Made by a program: the position numbers and the translations under genes
The notes under the pieces: generated by a model
The model's database searches: none
What the model saw: only the letters and a program-made list of their open reading frames with translations
What the model was told of the DNA's origin: nothing
Shown here: piece after piece, positions 1 through 9,535 of the stretch
How positions within the stretch are numbered: the stretch's first letter is position 1
Layout: each line of letters begins with the position of its first letter
DNA from: Saccoglossus kowalevskii
Lineage: Eukaryota > Hemichordata > Enteropneusta > Harrimaniidae
Direction of reading: 5' to 3'
NCBI RefSeq assembly: GCF_000003605.2
Contig: NW_003131367.1
Location: 33,008 to 58,408 of the forward strand
DNA length: 25,401 bases

Positions 1-979
1 TGGGGTTACATACAAATCATATCAAATAAATAAAATAACAATATGACTTAGGTTTCTTACAAAACATATCAAATAAAATAACAATATGACTGGGGTTACA
101 TACAAATCATATCAAATAAATAAAATAACAATATGACTGGGGTTACATACAAATCATATCAAATAAATAAAATAACAATAGGTTTCATACAAAACATATC
201 AAATAAAAAAACACAATATAACTGGGGTTACATACAAATCATATCAAATAAATAAAATAACAATATGACTTAGGGGTTTCATACAATCATATCAAATAAA
301 TAAAATAACAATATAACTGGGGTTACATACAAATCATATCAAATAAATAAAATAACAATATGACTTAGGTTACATACAATTCATATCAAATAAATAAAAT
401 AACAATATGACTGGGGTTACATACAAATCATATCAAATAAATAAAATAACAATATGACTTAGGTTTCATACAAATCATATCAAATAAAAAAAAACAATAT
501 AACTGGGGTTACATACAAATCATATCAAATAAATAAAATAACAATATGACTTAGGTTTCATACAAAACATATCAAATAAAAAAACAATATGACTGGGGTT
601 ACATACAATTCATATCAAATAAATAAAATACCAATATGACTGGGGTTACATACAATTCATATCAAATAAATAAAATAACAATATGACTGGGGTACATACA
701 AATCATATTAAATAAATAAAATAACAATATGACTGGGGTTACATACAAATCATATCAAATAAATAAAATAACAATATGACTGGGGTTACATTCAATTCAT
801 ATCAAATAAATAAAATAACAATATGACTGGGGTTACATACAAATCATATTAAATAAATAAATTAACAATATGACTGGGGTTACATTCAATTCATATCAAA
901 TAAAAAAACAATATGACTGGGGTTACATACATACAAATCATATCAAATAAATTAAATAACGATATGACTGGGATTACAT
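1..979. repeat. 47-bp AT-rich satellite array with dimeric section
   Basis: About 20-21 tandem copies of a 47-bp AT-rich unit that begins TGGGGTTACATACAAATCAT and ends ACAATATGAC. The window opens inside the array, so it extends upstream. Two monomer types are visible: A begins TGGGGTTACA, and B begins TTAGGTTTCATAC and is usually 43-48 bp. From 1 to 593 they alternate A-B with a single A-A exception (91-180), giving a ~90-95 bp higher-order period. From 594 to the end only A monomers are present, and the last copies near 960-979 are diverging. No open frame of note runs through it. Confidence 0.97.
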
Positions 980-3597
980 TATCGAACCAATTTATAAAAC
1001 TTCATAAGTTATTGACTTTAATTAGATCATATAATAATTGGACACCTTAATCAGCATCTCAAATAATCGTAGTAATGAACATTTTTATGTAAGTTAGAGC
1101 TGTTAATATCGCAAATGATATTTCTATGATAAATTATTTAAACTATTCAAACTATAGTAATGTTTTTAAAGTACATTTACCTATTCTGCATATCGATAGT
1201 AATGTTATTTTATATTACAGACAATCGCAATCAGTAATATACAGCAACAAATCAGGAACACACCTTGTTTGTCAACCTAATATAGTAGAGTGAATTATTT
1301 TATCAATTTATAGATTACTAATTATCCCAGTTTCAATAATAAAAACACAATCACTCTTTGTTGTTTAATGTTCACTATCGGCGACAAGCTGGGTACATCA
1401 GGGTTAAAACAACTTTTCGTGCACTAGACAATCAATAATTGTTTCAATGAATACTAAGTAGCACATGGTACAAATAAAAAATTTCAGGACGAGCTTCATT
1501 ACATTGCAGCGGTGGTGGCGCTCTACTCTGTGATATAACCCTGTAAATCATGTACAGCTCATTCTACATTAAATCTATTATTGTTATTTTTTATGTTGTT
1601 GAGCTAATATCACAAATATTTCGAAACTGTTGGAAACAAACAAATGTATGCAAGCCGTGAAGAATACGATAAAAAATAAGCAGTACAAGTACAAATATAA
1701 GTACAATTTCATTCGGAATGACAAAATATGGGAACGGATGTCCTACATGTGTCTTTTCTTTATTTATTTCATTATGCAATACGACTCAAATTATCTAGTA
1801 CAATGTCAAAGGAGATAAAACGCATTGTGTAAAGACATACGTGTACTGTATGTCCAACATCGCAACAAAAGCAGCGTTCTGAATGCAACCGGGAATTCGT
1901 CTCGTCTGTGATTATGTTGAATATAGATATTGATAAATGGGAAATACATCATTGCTATATGAAAGAGGTTGACTAATAACTACGTTGCAATGGGAATATA
2001 CAGCATGTATTAAATTTGTGAAAGTATAACTATCTTATCACAATATTTTATACAAATTGTGATTTCAATAGATTTTGTAAACACTTGTTTATCGATACGT
2101 TAAATTATACGTAATTATACGTTATATGTAAAATTGATACGTTGCTTTATATTTGCCGAGGACGCGAAACTATGGGAACGAAACTACAAATAGTCGATGT
2201 GAAAAGCTGTCCTACTTCCTACCATACACTTAATTCAGCGAATAAGATCGAATACATCTACGTTTTTGTAACTCAATTTATACAGAAGTCGATTTCGTTC
2301 AATATATAAAGTACGTTGCTGTGTGTTCACCTAATTGGTAGAGTCTTGAGGTATGTTAACATTCTGACGATTTTCTCACTGTATTTTCTTTCACATTTAG
2401 TAGTGGTGACCTTGAGGCTTGTCACATTATCGTGACTATTGGGAATTTTTAAATACATTTTTTCACTTTACACTAATGTACAGCTGCACTCCACATAACA
2501 CTTTGTATTGAGACTGATGCCAATAATAGGATATATAACGATAAATGAACCTGCATGCAAATCGAACATTTCAGTAACAAATAAAGAGATGCTAAGCACT
2601 GAAAACATTATTCAACGTTGTTTTAGATTTCCCTTTAACAATTTGAAAATCCAAGAAAGTTTCGCACATAAAACCAGTAAAATCCTTGTAATATTGGAAA
2701 TGCTATTTCGGTCGCTTCAGCCAATGTAAATCTTCCATATATAAGCACAATCGACACCATGGCAAGGATGTTCCAAATAACGCATTTAAACAACATTATT
2801 TTCACATAAAACGCCCTTTTTAAAATTGGGTTACTTATATTTTGCGAATGGAAAATTTATACCGCTTTTGATTCTGTAACATCATGATTTCATTCTGGTA
2901 GTATTTTATTGTTTAGACTTTTGATAACTCCGGGAGATAAAAAGAAACTTGAGATTACAGGAATATCCTATGAGCTATTTTGATTGAACACTTAAATATT
3001 TTTGTGAAACGATATATCGACAGTTGTCATAAGGAACAGCCCACCACGGCACTCTGAACTGTGTTTACACTATGAAAGCCTCATCTACATTAATTTGGTA
3101 TTACAACCGATAACGATCAAATGCTGATAATAAGAACCATTATGTATTGTCACTACTGTAACTTGCTTTTTGGAATAAGTGTGTTTATGGATAGGTATAA
3201 ATAAGAATATCTGTGAGTTTTCAGCATCTTGTTGTAATTACTTGTTTCTGTCAATCTGGATTGTATGTGATTACTGGATCAGATAAGTGTGGATCTTCTC
3301 TTCCAGCGGTTTCCGGTGATCAGTGTCATCCTGCATATCATTTGACTTATGCACGGTGATGATGAGCTGCGAGATAAGAAGCGGTAAATTGTGCCTTTAT
3401 ATACGAGTAATTACAATGTGTGAACGAAATAACCTACAATATATATTTTCGGGTTATTTGTCGAGCGCATAACATGGACTATTGCAGTCAAAATACAAAA
3501 GTAAGGGAAACGTATTATTTATGATTGCATTTTAACAAAAGCAGTTTACCTTACATGTAATCGATTGTGAGTAAATAATAAATGCATTTATACTCAG
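980..3597. other. Non-coding stretch, nothing recognised
   Basis: AT-rich unique-looking sequence. Open frames here are 62-73 codons or less and show no recognisable domain. A small patch at about 2085-2145 repeats the string ATACGT several times. No tRNA, promoter pair or exon with convincing splice signals was seen. Confidence 0.6.
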
Positions 3598-3810
3598 CGA
3601 CATCAAATGTTGCTGTTGACGTCGAGATATGATAACACTAATACAACGTCATCAAATTATGCTGTAGACGCAGGATATGATAACACTAATACAACGTCAT
3701 CAGATTATGCTGTAGACGTCGTAATATGATAAGACTTAATACAACGTCATCAGATTATGCTGTAGACGTCGTGATATAATAACACTAAAATAACGTAATC
3801 AGATTATGCT
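3598..3810. repeat. 50-bp tandem repeat, about 4.3 copies
   Basis: Four full copies plus a partial fifth of a ~50-bp unit with the core ACGTCATCAGATTATGCTGT followed by AGACGTCGTGATATGATAAC. Copies begin near 3598, 3646, 3694, 3744 and 3793 (spacing 48-50). The palindrome GACGTC occurs in copies 1, 3 and 4, and in copy 1 it reads TGACGTCG, like a half-matched CRE. The first and last copies are the most diverged, as expected for a mature minisatellite. Confidence 0.93.
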
Positions 3811-5318
3811 TTTTTATGTTTTAGTTTTTAAAAGAAATAATTACATTCTAGTCACGGTTGACGTTATTTATAAGAAATCAAAAAAATGTAACTCGATAAA
3901 TAATGTTTTATGTCGCTATTCTGATTTCCTTGATTGACCTCGATGCTGTCAAAGGTTTGAATTTCGATTCATTTTACAGCAGTGGAGTAAATTTGCCCAT
4001 TATATTGACATTTAAGCTACACGATGAGTATACTAAATGCTCGCGAAGGAAATTTTCAGAACATCTAATATCATTTGTCAAAAGCAAGTGGTAATGCTAT
4101 TAGATTTGTCCGCGATACACAACATAATTTTAGTTTATATCTACCATTAGACGCGCAATGAGGTCCAGCTTTACAGGTATTATTTTTATAATTGTATAAT
4201 CATCGTCTCAGTTTCTCGTATTTTGATTTGGGAAACATTTTAACACCAAGCACCACCAAGTAAAAACAAACAATGTAATGTGTCTAGAATTTAGGTGTGA
4301 ACTCAATAATTAATATTAAAAATGCTACATTTTATTTTCATTGCATATGAATGAAGGAGACAATGAATTTCCTTGACAGATGGGATCATATAATGTACCA
4401 CAAATCGTTGTAGTTAGTTTTATTTCTCAGTTGGGTTGAACATACGTTTTATGGTTTGGTTCGCTCAAATCCTATTTGTATGTTGTATTCCTTCAAAAGT
4501 TGTTGTCGTTTAAAAAAAAAAGATTCTGTGTCGAGCAAAGCTAGTACTAGCAGATACGCTGCTGCGAAGCATCACCTACGCATTCAGTTGCCATGGAAAC
4601 TTGATAGCATCATTAGAAAACTAGCGTATGTCTCCATAAGATGATGTCGTGTACCAAATTTAGTTTAGAACGAGATTTGCAAATGATTTGGCACTCTGAA
4701 GTGTAATATTATGTTTCCATGCTTTTAGTCATTTCGATATTCGTTAGCATGTCATTTAGGCATCGTAAGTTATGAATGATTTCTACAGATTTGACATTTT
4801 ATAGTATTGTTTCTCTCGAAAACATAGCACAATCGTAGTCACGGTCATTTGAGTAATGCTTTGAAGTAGCTGTCAATACAAGGAGGTGTCCGCAAATGTT
4901 TACATTTGTCTGCCGGCATTTCTCCAATCTGTATACTTTAACATAACAGAAATCTAATAATACGTTTATTATGGATTCCGTAAGGATACTACATTTTGTA
5001 CGTCATGACTTCCCAACGTTCACTTTCAAAACTGCGCATATGGCAAATTATATGGTTATCCATTTTGCCTTCATCTCATTCAATACACGATCGTAAATAA
5101 TGAGGTGATGCGTGGCATCACAACATACGACGAATTTAGTTTATAAAATTATACGAGTATATGAACAGAAACGCAAGGAGAAATGTCAGGATATTAGCAT
5201 ATTACAACTTACAAACACACGAGTACATTATGTAACAATGAACTTATATATATAAGGACATTATTTTTTTCCAGCTTGAATTTTTCTACATGCCATTATA
5301 TTTCATCTATAATCCATA
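3811..5318. other. Non-coding stretch, nothing recognised
   Basis: AT-rich sequence between two repeat blocks. A 63-codon open frame at 3903-4094 (+) starts with a hydrophobic stretch but matches nothing I know and has no supporting splice or promoter context. No RNA gene or transposon end was seen. Confidence 0.55.
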
Positions 5319-5369
5319 ATCACGAATTACCCTAATTTAATCCGTCGCGTGCAGTTTTTAAGCCACAAT
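5319..5369 (+). repeat. 51-bp direct repeat, copy 1
   Basis: A 51-bp segment beginning ATCACGAATTACCCTAATTT and ending TTTTTAAGCCACAAT. It is identical to a second copy at 5717-5767, 398 bp downstream. This copy has no inverted flanks. Perfect identity against a background of decayed repeats implies a recent copying event. Confidence 0.95.
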
Positions 5370-5384
5370 AAATGCAAATTGGTA

Positions 5385-5660
5385 ACCACGATGGCTTGTA
5401 TCAAAATCATACGATGTTTATTTATTGCCAACAAATTATTTGTGATGAAACTATGCGATTATTATTTCATTTTGTATTGAAAACATACAATCAATATGTC
5501 ACGCCAACATACCGAGTTTGTTTGTATCGAAGCCATACGATCAATATATCAAACAAATAATCTATATAGGCTTATATGAAAACAACACGACAATTATTTC
5601 AAGATAACTAACCACATTGGCTTTTATTGAAACCATACGACGATTATTTCAAGTCATTGC
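5385..5660. repeat. Degenerate ~45-55 bp tandem repeat
   Basis: Five or six decayed copies of a unit resembling TTGTATTGAAACCATACGAT followed by CAATATTTCAA. Recognisable copies begin near 5396, 5474, 5521, 5567 and 5621. Divergence between copies is high, in contrast to the perfect 51-bp repeats on either side. Confidence 0.7.
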
Positions 5661-5705
5661 ATTGTTGAATTCACTTAAATCTATTTGCCGTTACGGCCGG
5701 TATTG

Positions 5706-5778
5706 TATTTCGGCTGATCACGAATTACCCTAATTTAATCCGTCGCGTGCAGTTTTTAAGCCACAATCAGCCGAAATA
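5706..5778. repeat. Hairpin enclosing 51-bp direct repeat, copy 2
   Basis: Copy 2 of the 51-bp repeat (5717-5767) lies almost exactly between a perfect 13-bp inverted repeat, TATTTCGGCTGAT (5706-5718) and ATCAGCCGAAATA (5766-5778). The whole 73-bp unit would fold as a stem with the repeat as its loop. Copy 1 has no such arms. It could be a very short MITE-like element or a segment captured into a hairpin by template switching. Confidence 0.85.
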
Positions 5779-6419
5779 ATCTCCTTCTTAGCGGCATTCT
5801 TTTCAAAATAAACTGTCATTCGTCATTATGCAATTGTTGTTATACAGTCTGAAATTCTCATATCTCAGTGGCGAAAACAGTACTGTCGCATGACTTTGTT
5901 TTCTTGGCGTGCTATTCAAGCGTGCTTTATGTATACTGCCACGTTTTATGTCATTTCACAGTAATCGTCAGTTCTGAGAATGTCGCTACGAAATCAGTGC
6001 TTCAACTTGGAAGCTATGTTTGACGACTGTGTAACTTTATCTAATCAACTTCGTACTATTTAGACTACTTCACTGTGATTTACCCACTGGATAGTCAGAA
6101 ACTGTGTACATCAGTATAGAATGTTAGCGATACAAGATTCTATTCAGAAAAGTGAAATAACGGGTTTAGCCGCAGTTTCCTGTCTTATCCTTAGCTAAAT
6201 TTTTAAATAACTTTGTTCATTAATCGATGTTCATCCAATGTACATAGTGTTTATTACTTAGCACAGGATTGTCGTATTGACTCAATGTTAAGATTGTACA
6301 GGAAATTCACAATCGAGAATTGCATGGTCTACGCACCACATATGAGCATGTTTCTGACACACATATAACTTACCACACACAACACAGTGTTTGCGGTGGC
6401 CTGTAGTGAAGTAAGTCGG
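5779..6419. other. Non-coding stretch, nothing recognised
   Basis: Unique-looking AT-rich sequence with no open frame of 60 codons or more and no repeat structure that I can see. Confidence 0.55.
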
Positions 6420-6670
6420 TAGAAAATGGTACCTTCCGTAATAAGCTGTATTCAAAGTGCTACCTTCGTTAAGATTCAGTCAAAGTAACACCCTAAAATC
6501 TGATGTGGTGAAAGTGCTACACTGTGATATGATTTAGTAAAACAACTGCGTTAAAGTTACCTATATACGTTTGGATGTTATCAAGGTAACCTGCATTGGG
6601 TCGTGTTCAAAGTGGTTACCTAGTGTTACCAGGTGTGCAAAATAGTATGTCACAGTGATACCCTGCGTCA
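6420..6670. repeat. Degenerate ~28-45 bp tandem repeat
   Basis: Recurring motif of the form TCAAAGTGNTACCTT, with recognisable cores near 6428, 6457, 6485, 6512, 6556, 6585 and 6613. Spacing is irregular at about 27-44 bp. Copies are strongly diverged and the unit boundary is uncertain, so this is a decayed minisatellite. Confidence 0.6.
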
Positions 6671-6879
6671 TGCAGGGGACAGTGGTCTATTTGTATGAGT
6701 AAATATTAGAGGTGGATCTATTACATTGAATTTAACAGTAAACATGAAGCCAAACCGAAATGATGTTCTCATTTAAAACGCAATATTACATTACAGATTA
6801 ATAATTATAAAATGCACGTTTTAGCATTTGGTTTGGTGTTAAGATAGTTGTGTCCACCTTTGATTTTCTCCTAACCTTA

Positions 6880-7095
6880 AATTTTAATTTAAATAAATTA
6901 CATTTAATTGATGTTTTTGTTAATTTCAAGTGAATTTAAGTTAGTTAAACGAAATTAAATTTGAATTAACTGTCAATCAGTCGCAACTGTATATAGAATT
7001 GCAATTTGATTAATTGTAATTAAATTGCATTCCCATGCCGGATTGCAATTCAATAGCGTTTACTTAAACTGAATTTAATGTAATTTAATTTGATC
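6880..7095. repeat. AT-rich cryptic repeat, possible decayed foldback
   Basis: Dense with AATTTAA, AATTAAA and ATTGCAATT strings. The left segment around 6929-6951 (GAATTTAAGTTAGTTAAACG) is imperfectly complementary to the segment around 7057-7078 (CGTTTACTTAAACTGAATTT), which suggests an old inverted-repeat element. Low sequence complexity alone could produce this. Confidence 0.3.
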
Positions 7096-7324
7096 TAAGT
7101 CATTGACTTCATGTTTTATGTTACACATGGCTGTTTGAGCGCGAGTGTGTGTAAAGCATATTAATAAATTGCAGTGACATCTATTCGTCAGCTCCGTTAG
7201 TTAATTGAGCTAATAACGCAGCGCTGGTCCGCTTTTTTAAACCATTATATGTTACGTAAATTATGACGTGCTCTAGTGACTTGAGACTGGATGCTTTAAA
7301 GGTGATTATTTCACCATAGTAATA

Positions 7325-7544
7325 ACTCAATGTGCGGTAGTGGTTAGACTTCTAAATATCATACAACGACCCCCAGTATATTTCTATCGTTTTTTTGTTT
7401 TGTTTTATTTTCTAATTAATTTTTACCTTGTATATTCCGTGAAATGCATTTACTTAATATGATGTTGTTGACCAGTTACGTCCTCATAAACAAACAAACA
7501 AATAAAAAAACAAACAAACAAACAAACAAACTAATAAATAAAAC
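7325..7544 (+). mobile_element. Possible tRNA-derived SINE relic with A-rich tail
   Basis: GCGGTAGTGGTTAGAC at about 7334-7349 resembles the A box of tRNA-derived SINE heads. A weak B-box-like string (CAACGACCCCC) follows ~20 bp later, closer than usual. The block ends in an (AAAC)n/A-rich tract, as SINE tails often do. The B box is poor, so the assignment is tentative. Confidence 0.25.
7488..7544. repeat. (AAAC)n simple repeat
   Basis: About 57 bp of CAAA/AAAC tetranucleotides with A-rich interruptions. The 100-codon frame that reads through it at 7444-7746 is low-complexity Lys/Thr/Asn and is not a gene. Confidence 0.9.
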
Positions 7545-7984
7545 ATTTACATTTTGTACATCCGCCATTAATAAAAAGGAAACTTGTTATATCTTGATCT
7601 GTATATTTATATGGGTGGGTTTCCAACACCTCAGATGGGAATTTGTCGCACTCATTTTCACAGTGAAACTTTTTCCGCAAAAACTCTCACCACCTCCACA
7701 GTGGTGTAACCTGGTAATATGTATGTTCTCTATATTCATGGGATAATAAAGTTGGGTATCTATGATTTTGTTACCATTGGCAGCAAATAAAACCCAAAAA
7801 TGAATATTTTTTAGATGAAAATAATATCATTTATATTGAAACTGCCTCCAATATTTTGTTGCATGTGACTTTTATGGTACCTTGCTGGTACTCGCCACCT
7901 GTACCGATATTTACAGTACACTAAGCAAATAACACCGAATAAACGGCAAGGTAAAGACTATGTCTAATTATAGTAAACACGTAC

Positions 7985-8078
7985 TGCGTGCGTGACTCGA
8001 ACCGGCGCTCGCGTACGGCACCTAATCGCCTAGCTTCACGCCACTACACGTCTTCCCCTCGGCCACCGGGCATCCCCA
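7985..8078 (-). mobile_element. tRNA-derived SINE head (type II tRNA-like)
   Basis: On the minus strand a good RNA polymerase III A box, TGGCCGAGGGG (8055-8065), is followed 51 nt later by a B box, GGTTCGAGTCA (7993-8003). The spacing and the TGGCCGAG motif resemble Leu/Ser tRNAs with a long variable arm. The T stem pairs at only about three of five positions and the acceptor ends do not pair, so a functional tRNA is unlikely. It is best read as the promoter head of a SINE. The locally GC-richer sequence from about 7860 to 8200 probably belongs to the same element, but I cannot fix its ends or its tail. Confidence 0.6.
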
Positions 8079-8203
8079 AAAAAGGATGCTTAATAACCGA
8101 GCTTATTACGTGCAGAGAACATGAAACCCGTCCACGCGATACGCGCCACACAGCATGGCCAGAATGCGGCAAAGGCCTTCAGATCTGGCTGTAGTAGGAT
8201 GGT

Positions 8204-9471
8204 GAAAGTAATGGTACAGCATTGTACAGTATCCCGGGACGATAACGTTTGACGGTTTGAACGTCCACGTTTCTTTATGTCTGTATATATTAAACTTTAA
8301 CGAGCATGCTATACACATCTCACAAACTCTCTGCATGTACGTACTGTTCACTATGACAAAACAACCAACCATGAAATTAATGGATTCTACAAGCTATATA
8401 TCAGTCCGCCTAATTAACAGAATATAGATGATCCGTCTAAGCGGTTCTGTGAAGTAGCCCGAAGTGCTGGAACGATCCGAGTGCTGTCCATTTACGTCGA
8501 TTCCTCTCCGATGCACCATTAGCTGAAAGTGCGTGAACATAGACAATATTTCGCTAACCATTAGTCATGAATGATATTGATTTGTATACTGAGCGTATTG
8601 CAGTCACGTACATTGATGATATACAAAATACACAATAACAAACAGACAAAACAATGCCATTAATGTACAACCTAATTAAATATAGTATTCTGTATGACAC
8701 ACGGGGCAGTTTGACACAACTTAATTTGCGTTTCAACCGTGAATCACACATCCAATATTCTTTAAAAACATATGTTCGGCTACACTCAAATATTAAGCAC
8801 AAAATTTAATGCAGATTGCATTAAATTCTAATTGGAGTATTGAGAGAGAACCATAAACCTGAAAAATCACACTGATAGAGAAATACAATATCAGGTTAAC
8901 ACATCAGATGGAGCTCGAAATTAGAAAGCTTGAGATTAAACACAGAGATCTAAGGCTACAATATAGACTTGTAGCATACAACATGTTGTTATGGTTTAGC
9001 AATAAAAGCCTGACGCGTTCTTTCTGTGAAATGCATTGATAATGAAATTCAAATTGCATGTTAAAATAACTGCGATGTATTTACTTTCTTTACATTGAGT
9101 GGGTTTACAAAATCAGCAGTGCGATATGACTGAGGCATACCTGTCTACACATTGACGAACATTTGCAGAACTATTGTAAGAATCAGTCAATATGTACGTT
9201 GATTGACAGAGCAAAACAAATTTGTTGGTAAAATGAAATGCATTTGATCGTCAACAAAATATTTTCTTAGCATATTTAGCATATTTCTTAGCAGATTCTT
9301 TATGAAATTAGGCCTGACAGAACATAACCATTAAACGCGTAGCAAGAAGGGTCATATGTTAGATATGCACATTTTATGTCCATATAAACACCCGTTATCT
9401 CGATAATATGTCAATATATTACATCTAAAGTATTTGGCATGATGAAAGATAACGATTTGTACGTAGTTTAT
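8204..9471. other. Non-coding stretch, nothing recognised
   Basis: AT-rich sequence with only short open frames (82-88 codons on the minus strand at 8106-8372 and 8554-8802) and no recognisable domain. No splice-flanked exon was identified. Confidence 0.55.
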
Positions 9472-9535
9472 AAATGAATGAACGAATGAATGAATGAATG
9501 AATGAATGAATGAATGAATGAATGAATGAATGAAT
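9472..9535. repeat. (AATG)n microsatellite
   Basis: About 16 tandem AATG/GAAT tetranucleotides with one substitution (GAACGAATG near 9483). The long near-perfect run suggests a polymorphic locus. Confidence 0.97.

Noticed and set aside
48-593. Telomere-like TTAGG in B monomers
   Set aside because: It occurs once per ~95 bp inside a longer satellite unit and not as tandem TTAGG or TTAGGG.
3903-4094. 63-codon frame with a hydrophobic N-terminus
   Set aside because: Short, with no recognisable family and no promoter or splice evidence. Expected by chance in this much sequence.
7444-7746. 100-codon frame containing a Lys/Thr/Asn run
   Set aside because: The run is the translated (AAAC)n microsatellite.
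7985-8078. Functional tRNA gene on the minus strand
   Set aside because: A and B boxes are good, but the T stem and acceptor stem do not pair properly, so a SINE head or tRNA relic is more likely.
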